The notes under the pieces were generated by a model, which was not told the origin of the DNA, made no database searches, and worked only from the letters and a program-made list of their open reading frames with translations. DNA of 64,000 bases from Fragum whitleyi (taxonomy: Eukaryota > Mollusca > Bivalvia > Cardiida > Cardiidae): positions 34,801,058-34,865,057 of the forward strand of contig OX411543.1 in the NCBI GenBank assembly GCA_948146395.1, written 5' to 3'. Positions 39,101-42,291 of the stretch are shown piece by piece. The number at the start of each line of letters is the position of its first letter. The stretch's first letter is position 1. The position numbers and the translations under genes were made by a program.

Positions 39101-40156
39101 AATTTCACGATCTTATTAACTATACCATCTTCAAACTAAGCGTGCTGTACGAACTCGCCACCAAAAACAAATTTCCGGTGATTCTTTTTCCCAGCACCAT
39201 TTTCGCGAGCTCAAATTCATGATAGGTTTGCTTTGTCTCGCACTTCGATACATTTGTTGAGCGTTGTGAAGTTCCGCCAGTAACGATTTTCGATGATCAC
39301 TATAAGGATGCCAGTCTTGATCTGACTGCATAAAAACTAATATAGATAGAATTACAATTAGTTACATCGTAAAATTGAAATTCATCTCAATCAAAACTAT
39401 TCTAAATAACTCACTCGGCGTTCCATTCATTCATACCTAACTCTCACTCAAACCATTCCAAAACGCTCAAACGCACTGAAAAATATAGAATCAACAACGT
39501 CACCTAAAATAAGTTTGGATAGAGAAAAATCGCGATTTCACTTACATATTTCAAGTTCATAGTAAGCGTCTAATAGGTCCTTGAAGAAAGAGAAAGCTAT
39601 CTTAAGATCTTGGATGCATATTCAATTAAAGGGAGGTAATCAATATGGCTAATTTTGTTCATCATGAACAAAATTTGCGACATTGGATTACCCCCACTAA
39701 ATTCGCTCAAAACTCGCTCCACACACTCATTCAATACCATTCCAAAACCATTCCTAAATCATTCATCTTGTCAATTTCACTATGTTGTCAACTGTAACAA
39801 TAGGCAACCTTTGTAGTCCATTAATTTTTCACACAAGCAACCGTAGCAATTGCCGAAGTTGACCCATTCACCACTCGTACAATTTTCACTAAAGACCAGC
39901 CCTGCGTTCAGGATCACCGAACGGTGAAAATAGTTTTCCAATTGTACCCCGCTTTGCACGTGCACCTGCTTGCAAAGCGGGGTAAAATTGGAAAACTGCT
40001 TGCATCGTTTGGTGATCCTGAACGCAGGGATGTTTTCTGTATTAATTAGGTTGTGCAGACATCGACACCGCCTGCGACCGTTACGGTATGTCAGCGTGTA
40101 CAAACTACAGACCGTATATGGAAAAACATTGCCAGCGGTACTGTAAGATATGTTAA
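948..40156 (+). CDS. ADAMTS-type metalloprotease gene with C-terminal ShKT array (5' partial)
   Basis: Secreted matrix metalloprotease of the ADAMTS family; the catalytic domain would be upstream of the window. Visible exons are 948-1119, 1684-1806, 2404-2558, 10888-10951, 12357-12465, 12963-13123, 14083-14206, 15219-15296, 16871-17019, 17656-17794, 19145-19268, 20381-20480, 24011-24115, 25145-25301, 26210-26320, 34147-34257, 37413-37520 and 40050-40156. All have AG/GT borders and all phases agree, giving 2,197 coding bases (731 residues plus stop). Domain order is disintegrin-like, TSP1, Cys-rich, spacer, TSP1 x3, ShKT x4. ADAMTS-like (ADAMTSL) proteins lack the disintegrin-like domain, so its presence argues for a true protease. 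Four ShKT domains in place of a PLAC or GON end are unusual. The exact ADAMTS subfamily cannot be told without the catalytic domain. Confidence 0.9.
1684..1806 (+). CDS. ADAMTS exon: end of disintegrin-like domain
   Basis: Forty-one codons, phase 0 to 0, acceptor TTTTGTTTTAG and donor GTAAGT. It contains MCQQIICKE, then [12 protein letters not shown], matching the ADAMTS C..LWC and DGT.C region, although the usual W of LWC is I here. A large inverted-repeat element starts about 18 bases past the donor. Confidence 0.88.
1825..2180 (+). mobile_element. MITE family B copy
   Basis: Begins with a variant of ATCGTGAAATTGACATTCA, has CCTCGATCAAAACCAT, AAAGGGAGGTAATAA and a centre of paired TCGATA/TATCGA strings. 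The open frame at 1811-2011 is only this repeat. Confidence 0.6.
2404..2558 (+). CDS. ADAMTS exon: first TSP1 repeat
   Basis: Starts WCIDGKPV, the end of the disintegrin-like domain, then [18 protein letters not shown] and RRRYCNNPK. This is a complete TSP1 opening with the three-Trp ladder and CSRTCGGG-type motif. Acceptor TGTCCCCAG, donor GTATGC; ends in phase 2, splitting a Lys codon. Confidence 0.92.
2559..3058. other. Intron sequence, nothing recognised
   Basis: AT-rich. An open frame of 109 codons (2731-3060) has no recognisable domain and no splice context. Confidence 0.5.
3060..3588. mobile_element. CpG-rich MITE with perfect 14-base inverted ends
   Basis: CTAGTTTACATTTG at 3063-3076 is exactly inverted at 3572-3585. 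The interior is unusually rich in CG dinucleotides (repeated CGCACGG, GACCGT strings) compared with the AT-rich surroundings. No coding region. Confidence 0.75.
3600..3745 (+). mobile_element. MITE family B fragment
   Basis: Left third of the family (CAAATTGACATTTT, CAATCAAAACCATTC, CTCGCTCAGAG). Truncated on the right. Confidence 0.5.
4242..4516 (-). mobile_element. tRNA-headed SINE, family 1, full length
   Basis: Read on the minus strand: tRNA-like head (TAGCGCAGTTGGTAGCGCG; loop CTGTCAA, Asp-like; B box GGGTTCGACCC), a body with ATTTCTCTCACC-type strings, and a tail of CAAT repeats. This is not a functional tRNA gene: it is one of many dispersed copies and its anticodon arm pairs poorly. 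Confidence 0.8.
4590..4822 (-). mobile_element. tRNA-headed SINE, family 1, head truncated
   Basis: Same body and tail as the preceding copy and the same strand, but the head stops after the B box (GGGTTCGATCCC). Confidence 0.8.
4823..5199. other. Intron sequence left of the LINE
   Basis: No feature recognised; the last part may be decayed endonuclease sequence of the LINE. Confidence 0.3.
5212..6112 (+). pseudogene. LINE ORF: linker and N-terminal reverse transcriptase
   Basis: Frames 5212-5439, 5519-5944 and 5844-6128 successively encode the linker, [13 protein letters not shown] and [12 protein letters not shown], and then [20 protein letters not shown] with YRGIAISS, the RT fingers block. 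Several frame changes are needed, so it is a pseudogene. Confidence 0.8.
6113..6375 (+). mobile_element. tRNA-derived SINE inserted in the LINE
   Basis: A box (TGGTCTAGTGGTTA) and B box (GGTTCGAGCCC) lie at about 6122-6175, followed by a body and an A-rich end. The coding sequence of the LINE is interrupted exactly here. AAGTACATAGAAT before and AAATACTTAGAAT after look like a decayed target-site duplication. Confidence 0.75.
6404..7450 (+). pseudogene. LINE ORF: reverse transcriptase palm and thumb
   Basis: A 348-codon open stretch. It shows [45 protein letters not shown] and the catalytic YADDIVLLS (codons at about 6812-6838), then YKYLGIYF and [11 protein letters not shown]. These are diagnostic of non-LTR reverse transcriptases. 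It is continuous with the part before the SINE. Confidence 0.88.
7568..8089 (+). pseudogene. LINE ORF: C-terminal domain with zinc-knuckle-like motif
   Basis: Encodes [19 protein letters not shown] and [17 protein letters not shown] (C-x2-C-x6-H-x3-C), the post-RT region found in many LINE polyproteins. A stop and frame change near 7450-7567 separate it from the RT. Confidence 0.75.
8235..8406. mobile_element. Family C palindromic MITE inside the LINE 3' region
   Basis: TTAAGGTAGTGGACCCG at the left and CTCCTCTGCCTTAA at the right flank a central palindrome (TGTTGACCGAGGTTTCC and its inverse). TTAA at both borders fits a piggyBac-type target site. Confidence 0.65.
8736..8942. mobile_element. 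Fold-back element
   Basis: GGGCCCGAG near the left and CTCGGGCCC at the right, with a central near-perfect palindrome at about 8793-8832 (AGTTGTTATA/TATAACAACT). Confidence 0.6.
9176..9300 (+). mobile_element. Family D MITE, left part
   Basis: GTGATCCGTCATGCAAAAAG followed by GACTGGGTCCAGCATATGTC, as in the full copy at 49635. No matching right end nearby. Confidence 0.5.
9301..9828. other. Intron sequence, nothing recognised
   Basis: AT-rich with a short TTTA run near 9646-9665. Confidence 0.4.
9831..9913. repeat. Long hairpin (family N)
   Basis: Arms of about 30 bases (ATATCGATGGCTCAGCGC and its inverse) around a centre with GCATATAGGC. A related hairpin lies at 63742-63812. Confidence 0.75.
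10241..10795. mobile_element. MITE with 19-base inverted ends and TTAA borders
   Basis: TAAAGCTGCTCTTTCACAG at 10241-10259 is inverted at 10776-10794 with one mismatch. TTAA occurs at both borders. About 555 bases, non-coding. Ends 93 bases before an ADAMTS exon. Confidence 0.8.
10888..10951 (+). CDS. ADAMTS exon: end of first TSP1 repeat
   Basis: A 64-base exon entered in phase 2 and left in phase 0. It encodes [12 protein letters not shown] then VMCNMQ, the canonical C-terminal half of the central ADAMTS TSP1 repeat. It is separated from its N-terminal half by an intron of about 8.3 kb filled with LINE and MITE insertions. A MITE-type end begins 11 bases after the donor GT. Confidence 0.88.
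10963..11010 (+). mobile_element. Family D MITE left end next to a splice donor
   Basis: TGTGATCCGTCACTTGAAAA begins 11 bases after the donor of the 10888-10951 exon; the matching right end was not found. Confidence 0.5.
11100..11640 (+). mobile_element. Family G repeat (about 430 bases)
   Basis: Shares GAACGTTGCATAGCA, TTTCACATTTTGT and the end AAACGTTTATCTTCTATG with 19960-20375, and in inverse with 59330-59790. Contains CGTCA motifs. Non-coding. Confidence 0.6.
11990..12336 (-). mobile_element. Family H repeat with internal fold-back
   Basis: The inverse of 57770-58095. The fold-back (ATACGTACTTA at about 12026 and TAAGTACGTAT near 12160) contains AATATCTAAC paired with GTTAGATATT. The right end (CACACGGATACTTGTATA) stops 20 bases before an exon. 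Confidence 0.6.
12357..12465 (+). CDS. ADAMTS exon: Cys-rich domain, part 1
   Basis: Encodes [20 protein letters not shown] and then FVPYLLSKG. The EEQC motif marks the start of the ADAMTS Cys-rich module (REEQC in vertebrates). Acceptor TTTATTTTCAG, donor GTTCGT; phase 0 in, 1 out. A repeat shared with 57770-58095 ends about 20 bases upstream of the acceptor. Confidence 0.88.
12963..13123 (+). CDS. ADAMTS exon: Cys-rich domain, part 2
   Basis: Encodes CKQQCKGS, then [11 protein letters not shown] and RCIDGKCR, matching the DGT.C...CV.G.C pattern that closes the ADAMTS Cys-rich module. Phase 1 in, 0 out. Acceptor CATATTCCAG, donor GTAATT. Confidence 0.9.
13124..14012. other. Intron, nothing recognised
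   Basis: No exon-like or repeat pattern that I recognise; a 60-codon open frame on the minus strand at 13382-13564 shows no known domain. Confidence 0.4.
14013..14054. repeat. Family A MITE remnant, ends only
   Basis: GAGCCCGTGCGTG and CACGCACAGGCTC (14042-14054) are inverted ends with only the adjoining CATTTACAACAATTT between them, suggesting loss of the interior. Confidence 0.65.
14083..14206 (+). CDS. ADAMTS exon: Cys-rich to spacer junction
   Basis: Encodes [20 protein letters not shown] and NGTGKTC, the highly conserved GCD..L.S....DKCGVC.GD/G..C motif at the end of the Cys-rich module. Phase 0 in, 1 out. A collapsed inverted repeat (14013-14054) ends 28 bases before the exon. Confidence 0.92.
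14329..14386. repeat. Hairpin
   Basis: TTCACACCAAAAGTGGTGGCA pairs with TGCCACCACTTTCGGTGTAA; part of the right arm is repeated once more at 14390. Confidence 0.6.
14785..15205 (+). mobile_element. Family B MITE copy
   Basis: GATCAAAACCATTCTTAATC, AAAGGGAGGTAATAAATATC, an inverted centre, and the right end GTCAATTTCACGCTGTT. The right end lies 14 bases from an ADAMTS exon. Confidence 0.75.
15219..15296 (+). CDS. ADAMTS exon: spacer, part 1
   Basis: Encodes [20 protein letters not shown] then QYCYL. It corresponds to the first beta strands of the spacer (IP.GA..I.V in relatives). Phase 1 in and out. The end of an inverted-repeat element lies 14 bases before the exon. Confidence 0.8.
15339..15760 (+). 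mobile_element. Family I repeat, copy 1
   Basis: Shares AATACAAATCAATCGACAAA, ATTATCTGCCGTATAGAGT, GGTCACGTGAAATACGC and TTAGGCCTATATTTAGAT with 55715-56130, same orientation. No TIR seen. Confidence 0.6.
15946..16448. mobile_element. MITE with perfect 21-base inverted ends
   Basis: The 21 bases at 15947-15967 (starting GGCATATTTCTGCCACG) are exactly the inverse of 16427-16447. About 500 bases, AT-rich, no coding region. Confidence 0.85.
16449..16870. other. Intron sequence before a spacer exon
   Basis: Open frames at 16539-16808 and 16798-17073 overlap the exon at 16871 but the part upstream has no domain similarity. Confidence 0.4.
16871..17019 (+). CDS. ADAMTS exon: spacer, part 2
   Basis: Encodes [19 protein letters not shown], then [14 protein letters not shown], matching the spacer GPL...L.IQ motif. 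Acceptor CCCAATTTTAG, donor GTTAGC; phase 1 in, 0 out. The phase match with both neighbours supports these borders. Confidence 0.82.
17125..17350. mobile_element. Fold-back element
   Basis: TATATCTAAATCTAATGTCA and GGTAACCCTGACA near the left are inverted around CATTATATTTAGATA at 17315-17335; GCATCCTTGACT and GTCACAGATGC mark the outer edges. Confidence 0.55.
17656..17794 (+). CDS. ADAMTS exon: spacer end and start of second TSP1
   Basis: Encodes the end of the spacer ([20 protein letters not shown]) and then [18 protein letters not shown], which opens a TSP1 repeat. Acceptor TTTCTGCTTCAG, phase 0 in, 1 out. An open frame extends upstream to about 17557, but the start at 17656 best fits the spacer pattern. 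Confidence 0.8.
17880..18310 (+). mobile_element. Family O MITE-like copy
   Basis: CAAAGCGAACAATT at the left, the GAAATTGATTGAAGAAAGCAA hairpin relic, a GT/T run, and the GGATAACGAATCA segment match 37840-38215. Confidence 0.5.
18093..18152 (+). repeat. (GT)n followed by a T tract
   Basis: About 14 GT units then about 29 T, followed by TTC-rich sequence. The open frame across it is spurious. Confidence 0.9.
18311..18908. other. Intron, nothing firm
   Basis: GGGCCCGTTTTACTAAATT at about 18396 recurs as GGGCCCGTTTTAATAAACG near 20772, so part is probably repeat. Confidence 0.35.
18909..19140 (+). mobile_element. Family A MITE abutting an exon
   Basis: Left end GAGCCTGTGCGTGAGATTTC, internal palindrome GACTCTGACCAG/CTGGTCAGAGTC, then GGCTGTCTATGCTG and the right end TTTCAAGATGTTGGAA. 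The exon begins at 19145. Confidence 0.75.
19145..19268 (+). CDS. ADAMTS exon: end of second TSP1 repeat
   Basis: Encodes [28 protein letters not shown]: the closing half of a TSP1 repeat. Phase 1 in, 2 out. A GAG|TTGGTT border four bases further would be possible, but only the 19268 end keeps frame with the next exon. A MITE (18909-19140) reaches the acceptor TTTCTTCAG. Confidence 0.85.
19598..19795. mobile_element. Fold-back element with GC-rich core
   Basis: ATGCCCCGCTTTGCACG pairs with TTGCAAAGCGGGGCAT; outer TTGGCCC and its inverse GGGCCAG near 19770. Core shared with 39955-39990. Confidence 0.6.
19960..20375 (+). mobile_element. Family G repeat touching an exon
   Basis: Copy of the 11100-11640 repeat. 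Its final segment ACGATTATCCTCTATGTTTT corresponds to ACGTTTATCTTCTATGTCTT of the other copy and forms the pyrimidine tract of the exon at 20381. Confidence 0.55.
20381..20480 (+). CDS. ADAMTS exon: start of third TSP1 repeat
   Basis: Encodes [20 protein letters not shown] then [12 protein letters not shown], a textbook TSP1 opening (W...W..CS.TCG.G...R.V.C). Phase 2 in, 0 out. Its acceptor lies in sequence resembling the end of a dispersed repeat (see 19960-20375). Confidence 0.9.
20670..20738 (+). other. Possible 69-base cassette exon in the ADAMTS gene
   Basis: ACATTTTCAG precedes 23 open codons ([20 protein letters not shown] and three more) followed by GTAGCT. It is phase 0 at both ends, so it could be included or skipped without changing frame. 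The TSP1 repeat is complete without it and it would add an extra Cys. It may be a decayed or alternative TSP1 segment; DDHSDCH resembles MNDSYCH of the next exon. Confidence 0.25.
20739..21835. other. Long intron segment, nothing recognised
   Basis: AT-rich; no exon or repeat recognised apart from GGGCCCGTTTTAATAAACG at about 20772. Confidence 0.4.
21836..21980 (+). repeat. Two tandem units of about 72 bases
   Basis: CCAATCACGTGATTTGCTTA and CCAATCACGTGATCTGCTTA head two similar units with CACGTG E-box-like palindromes and GTCGCGATCTG/GTCGCGACCTG. Confidence 0.6.
22238..22665 (+). mobile_element. Family B MITE copy
   Basis: ACATCGTAAAATTGACATTC at the left and CAATTTCACGATGTTATTAA at the right are inverted ends; ATCGCTA and CAGCGACATTGG flank the centre. 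Confidence 0.75.
22666..23235 (+). repeat. Degenerate repeat, two units of about 135 bases
   Basis: CTTTACACAAATATTGCCCA and CTTGACACAAATGTTGTCAA are followed by similar sequence (GACCC..AGAAATGCCC / GACCCGAGAAAGTGCCC). Confidence 0.45.
23236..23795 (+). repeat. AGCTCACCTGAG-type dispersed element
   Basis: Starts AAGCTCACCTGAGGACAACG and ends near CAGGTGAACGGATTAGGGCC; internal units repeat GAAATTTTGCCAGAATGTTC / GAAACTTTACAAGAATGTTC. Confidence 0.65.
24011..24115 (+). CDS. ADAMTS exon: end of third and start of fourth TSP1
   Basis: Thirty-five codons, phase 0 to 0: [22 protein letters not shown], then WRTGNWSQ. The first part closes one TSP1 repeat and the last eight residues open the next. 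Acceptor AAACCTGCAG, donor GTAAGA. Confidence 0.9.
24116..25080. other. Intron with short low-complexity runs
   Basis: GTAG repeats at about 24198-24227 and AAAATATA runs near 24605-24640; otherwise nothing recognised. Open frames here have no domain. Confidence 0.5.
25145..25301 (+). CDS. ADAMTS exon: fourth TSP1 repeat
   Basis: Encodes [20 protein letters not shown], then [20 protein letters not shown] and FCW, a full TSP1 body. Phase 0 in, 1 out. The acceptor context ATTTTCCGTCAGTGTT is present twice; the upstream copy (AG at 25081-25082) would lead to a stop. Confidence 0.9.
25715..25960 (+). mobile_element. tRNA-headed SINE, family 1, decayed
   Basis: CCGTCATAGTGAGTTGGTAGC, TCTCACCAATACGTTGATAA, GAAATACCAGGAATCC and AACGCCGTTCAAACAAACA follow the family order with many changes. 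Confidence 0.65.
26210..26320 (+). CDS. ADAMTS exon: ShKT domain 1
   Basis: Encodes [20 protein letters not shown] and then [13 protein letters not shown]. The six-Cys ShKT pattern (C-D....C......G.C...W....C...C..C) is complete in one 111-base exon, phase 1 to 1. ShKT modules occur in channel-blocking peptides and as accessory modules of secreted enzymes; here an extracellular binding module is inferred. Confidence 0.88.
26321..26584. other. Intron, nothing recognised
   Basis: No pattern seen between the ShKT 1 donor and the repeat at 26585. Confidence 0.4.
26585..26790 (-). mobile_element. CTTAAGCAAGCA-type repeat
   Basis: TCTTAAGCAAGCACTCACGG, CTGTCTTAAGCAAGCAG and GGGTGCTTGCTGAATACAGG match parts of 49754-50094 in inverse. 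Confidence 0.5.
26980..27480 (+). repeat. Short copy of the 145-base tandem repeat family
   Basis: GAGCATGAAGTGAACATGGTG is a decayed AGCTCACCTGAG-type start; AAATGGGTCGACTGGGGTCA and similar units follow, as at 34740-36440. Confidence 0.5.
27700..28320 (+). repeat. Dispersed element with units of about 190 bases
   Basis: Repeated CTTCTCCTACA and GGCCAATTTTAACGAAACTT strings, three to four units, related to 23236-23795. Confidence 0.5.
28321..28450 (-). mobile_element. Probable LINE 3' end, minus orientation
   Basis: A (CAACT)n run followed by ATTTTATTGTGAAATATAGG and a CAACAATA-rich stretch; LINE 3' ends often carry such short repeats. The plus-orientation counterpart is AAAATTGAGTTGAGTTGA at 41403. 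Confidence 0.4.
28765..28870 (-). mobile_element. Possible second LINE 3' end, minus orientation
   Basis: (AGAAC)n followed by CATTTCCTTTATTACGTCCA. No coding part adjoins it. Confidence 0.3.
28871..29480. other. Intron, nothing recognised
   Basis: AT-rich; no feature recognised. Confidence 0.4.
29481..29605 (-). mobile_element. Family D MITE, right part
   Basis: GATCGACACTTTAAGAACTG and GACTCTTTTCGCATGACGG match the right end of the full copy at 49635-50197. Confidence 0.5.
30057..30071 (+). other. Possible 15-base micro-exon in the ADAMTS gene
   Basis: TTTCTTTTTCAG precedes CTATTCAAGTATCAG and then GTAAAT. Phase 1 in and out, so it would add five residues (SIQVS plus a changed joining codon) in the linker between ShKT 1 and 2. 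Strong splice-site strings on both sides make it worth listing, but nothing else shows it is used. Confidence 0.3.
30425..30770 (-). mobile_element. Family B MITE copy, inverse
   Basis: TTAGCGATATTTTATTATCT, GAGCACTGAGTGAGCGAGTT, GGTTTTGATCGAGGTAAAAG and TCATGATACTCTTATC follow the inverse family order. Confidence 0.65.
30948..31142 (+). mobile_element. tRNA-headed SINE, family 1, headless
   Basis: Starts in the body (CATTCTTTCCGACTATTTGT) and runs to GCGGCGTTAAACTCCATTCA with a CAAT-type tail; the tRNA head is absent. Confidence 0.8.
31143..31650. other. Intron, nothing recognised
   Basis: No pattern recognised. Confidence 0.4.
31655..32010 (+). mobile_element. Family O MITE-like copy
   Basis: TCAAAACGAACAATTTGAGA at the left, GGGAGAATTGCTTGAAACCA in the hairpin relic, and TTTTTTTAGAATCGACTT, as at 37840-38215. 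Confidence 0.5.
32251..32990 (+). pseudogene. Tc1/mariner-type transposase pseudogene
   Basis: Across frame changes the translation gives [75 protein letters not shown] and [15 protein letters not shown]. These match Tc1-like transposases (helix-turn-helix then DDE domain). The first catalytic Asp is in FTDES; the second, normally MDDNARPH, reads MDVNARPH, and the Glu region is missing. Several stops make it inactive. Ends of the transposon were not found. Confidence 0.85.
33285..33475 (+). pseudogene. Ty1/copia pol remnant (RNase H end)
   Basis: One frame gives KPVIAIAV followed by QKHCGK, and the next frame gives [23 protein letters not shown]. Together they follow the copia pattern SAIAIA...[12 protein letters not shown] frameshift and a stop separate them. 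No LTR recognised. Confidence 0.45.
33583..33806 (-). mobile_element. tRNA-headed SINE, family 1, head truncated
   Basis: Runs from TGAATGGAGTTTAACGCCGC to GCCGTCGGGGATCGAACCCG; the head stops after the B box, as at 4590-4822. Confidence 0.8.
34147..34257 (+). CDS. ADAMTS exon: ShKT domain 2
   Basis: Encodes [20 protein letters not shown] then [13 protein letters not shown]. Six Cys in ShKT spacing; 111 bases, phase 1 to 1. Acceptor ATAACTTCCAG, donor GTAGGT. It lies just left of the array of about 145-base repeats. Confidence 0.86.
34660..34739 (+). repeat. AGCTCACCTGAG leader of the tandem array
   Basis: AAGCTCACCTGAGCACGGAG and TGCTCAATGTGAGCTTTTGT form a small stem; TCCGTCGTCCATCGTCC follows. 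Confidence 0.6.
34740..36440 (+). repeat. Tandem array, about 12 units of about 145 bases
   Basis: Each unit has TTGGTCAGAATGTTTGTCTC, CATCAAATCTCGGTCAAG, TTGGGTCAAGTGGGGTCAAA and a CTAGAGGCCACATTTTTGG string. Units start near 34746, 34890, 35022, 35175, 35326, 35455, 35597, 35743, 35898, 36043, 36190 and 36325. Open frames inside are by-products. Confidence 0.85.
36690..37245. other. Intron, nothing recognised
   Basis: No feature recognised after the end of the tandem-repeat element (GGTGATCGCCAATGGTCCTC at about 36669). Confidence 0.4.
37249..37300 (+). repeat. Family A MITE left end only
   Basis: GAGTCTGTGCGTGACATTTC CAACAA without a matching right end. Confidence 0.55.
37413..37520 (+). 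CDS. ADAMTS exon: ShKT domain 3
   Basis: Encodes [20 protein letters not shown], then [13 protein letters not shown]. Complete ShKT Cys set in 108 bases, phase 1 to 1. Acceptor GTATTTTGTAG, donor GTATGT. A MITE (37567-37812) begins about 45 bases past the donor. Confidence 0.88.
37567..37812 (+). mobile_element. Family A MITE, complete
   Basis: GAGCCTGTGCGTGACATTTC at the left; TTGTTGGAAATCTCACGCAC at the right; inside, AAGACTCTGGACAGACTG and a CTTTGCGCATATTTGAAA string. Confidence 0.8.
37840..38215 (+). mobile_element. Family O MITE-like copy with intact hairpin
   Basis: AAAACGAACAATTTTAGACC at the left, CAAAACGAACTATTTG at the right, and the internal hairpin AGAGAGAAATGGCTTG/CAAGCAATTTCTCTCT at about 37937-37974. 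Confidence 0.6.
38728..39122 (+). mobile_element. Family B MITE copy
   Basis: AACATCGTGAAAGTGCATTT ... TTGTCAATTTCACGATCTTA; centre ATCGCTAATTTTGTTCATCC paired with AAAAATTAGCGATATAAG. Confidence 0.75.
39358..39798 (+). mobile_element. Family B MITE copy
   Basis: ACATCGTAAAATTGAAATTC ... GTCAATTTCACTATGTTGTC; AAAGGGAGGTAATCAATATG and the paired centre AATTTTGTTCATCATGAACA are clear. Confidence 0.8.
39904..40031. mobile_element. Family E fold-back next to the last ADAMTS exon
   Basis: CCCTGCGTTCAGGATCACC at the left is inverted at 40011-40029; the core CCCCGCTTTGCACG/TTGCAAAGCGGGG is also palindromic. Related to 50740-50857. Confidence 0.8.
40050..40156 (+). CDS. ADAMTS last exon: ShKT domain 4 and stop
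   Basis: Encodes [20 protein letters not shown], then [13 protein letters not shown] and TAA at 40154-40156. The sixth ShKT Cys is the last residue, so the protein ends exactly with the domain. Acceptor TATTAATTAG is weak in pyrimidines; a fold-back element ends about 18 bases upstream. Confidence 0.88.
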
Positions 40157-40378
40157 CATAACAACACTTACAACGAATGGTCTCTACTTACTGGATAACT
40201 TGACAAACATCGGATTGTGTTACAGATTATGTTTTTTATATTTTTTAATTCGGAGTTTTGATAGTGAGTATAGTTGTATAATATCTGGTGACAGATCGAA
40301 TTTAAAATTACATTACAGAATTGCTCTCCTTGAAAATTAGCCATATGTTGAGAGGTTATACATTTCACATAATACAGA

Positions 40379-40384
40379 AATAAA
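40379..40384 (+). terminator. Candidate polyadenylation signal of the ADAMTS gene
   Basis: AATAAA lies 223 bases past the stop codon, the first such hexamer after the gene. Cleavage site not identified. Confidence 0.4.
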
Positions 40385-41395
40385 GAAAGAGAGCTTTAAA
40401 TATTCTGCTCCTTAGTGGTAAGGCTTTGAGCTTTCGTATTCGGCAAGTATTATTTTCAAATGATTCCATACCAAATAATTCCTGGTTTTGCTGTACTTAA
40501 AAAAAGATATTAAGGTTTGGGGTCCTTTAATTTTTCAGAAACTCTTTATACTTCCTTTTCTCCTGATCATTTGGCTAGAACTTTCAAATAGGTTGAAAGT
40601 TTGCCTCATGTCAATTTGTTACATACTTCAAATTATGAATATCTGGTTCTTATGAGTCATATATTATTTATATTGTTGGTACTACAGATTAACATATATA
40701 TTAGTAGCAAAATCTTTATAAATCTTCGCCTCCGAAACATTCCAACAGATATTGATAAAACTGTACAGACATGATCCTTTTTCTGTATTTTTTTAATCAG
40801 GTTCAATGAATAACTCAGTTGCCATGACGACTGACAGCGTTTCCTAGGAAACACTACAACCAAAGGCTTTTATATATTGAGGATAGTTTTAAGTCTACTG
40901 ATCATAAATCAAGAACCTAGAGCTTTTTTATATGCCTTCAAATTTATGTTGCCAAATTCTTCTGAAAAACCTGTTTTTCCCCTAATGAACAACAGGCCGA
41001 AGCCTCTCCCGAAATTTTAAGAAAACTTTTTTTGGAAGCGAGTTCTCCACAAATAAACCATGCGGTAAGGTAGACGGACACGCGACCAAGGTATACTGTA
41101 CCACTGTACAATTTTTCAGTTAGTATTTTTGCAGATGGCCAACTTTGCATAAATTCAAATACATTAAGTGTTAAAAAACACAAACGACGCTTCAAAATTT
41201 AGCAAAATTCATACAGTCAGCATCCGACCCAAAACCGAACACTTTTTTAACAAAAATCAAATTTCATTAGGAATATATATCGTGTATTGTTTATTTCGGA
41301 ATAACCTTCTCTTGAAAATGAAACATGTTTGCTTTCTCCATGCATGCATTATGTTTATGTTATTTTGTTTATCAGCTTTGAACTTGTAATTTTAT
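40385..41395. other. Intergenic, nothing recognised
   Basis: No feature recognised beyond the ADAMTS 3' end. Confidence 0.4.
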
Positions 41396-41430
41396 GCTGA
41401 ATAAAATTGAGTTGAGTTGAGAGTTGAGTA
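41396..41430 (+). mobile_element. Probable LINE 3' tail, plus orientation
   Basis: AAAATTGAGTTGAGTTGAGA, inverse of the CAACT run at 28321. The upstream body is not recognisable. Confidence 0.35.
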
Positions 41431-42290
41431 TTTGCTACACAATCGGAATCAGAAAAACTTAACTAAGACTTGATCCCATGACCCATTTACGTGAAATAAT
41501 TTGCTGATTACAGAAGTCTATTGAACGAAGATTAATGTACTTTATTACATTGGTTTCCCTTTCAAAGACTAATTTAATTCTATTCTCATCGACCATTTAA
41601 ACAAATCTGTATAAACACTTGAATAGAAAGACTCGAATGCTTATTCGGGTCAACTGTTGTCTTCGTTTAAGAAATTCTTTTCTAAGAGAAGGTCCGAAAA
41701 TATGAGGCCCAAGAAGTACATAAGGGAGAAAAGGAGTAGGAGAGTAAATGAATGAATACTTGATTCCGATCATTTACTTCAATGCACGTTTAATATATAC
41801 AAAATGTGGTTATTAATAAAAGTTATCAAATATTTCTCGTGTAAAACACGTTTTATCTACAGATAATATGTTGTTTGATGTATTATTTTGGGTAATGAAA
41901 ATGCATTATACATTTATAAAAGATAAATATGTTGATTATTTTATTCCATTAAGAATTGCGCATTATGACTGGCCGAAAAAAATCATTCCTTATTTTGGAG
42001 ATGGCCGCGAGATCTATTATGAAAGCTTGCGCACAGTGTAGTTTTACAGGGAACTCGTCTCATTTTTTTGGGAAAAAATCTTAACCATTTGACGTCACGC
42101 TATTAGATCATAACAAATAAAGAGAACGTATTTTCTTGGAAGTATGAATCTAAAAAACTTATCACACTTATGTATGAATCCAGTGTGATTAGGATTTAGG
42201 TTTTACCTCTTTAAATTGAAAAGAAAATCCTTAATTCATCTCTTCAGTGAATTTCTTTTAAACCTGTTTTTACAAGATTTGTTTAGGAGA
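41431..42290. other. Intergenic, nothing recognised
   Basis: AT-rich; no gene or repeat recognised. Confidence 0.4.
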
Positions 42291-42291
42291 A

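Noticed and set aside
39131..39331. 66-codon open frame, minus strand
   Set aside because: No domain or splice context; lies between two MITEs.
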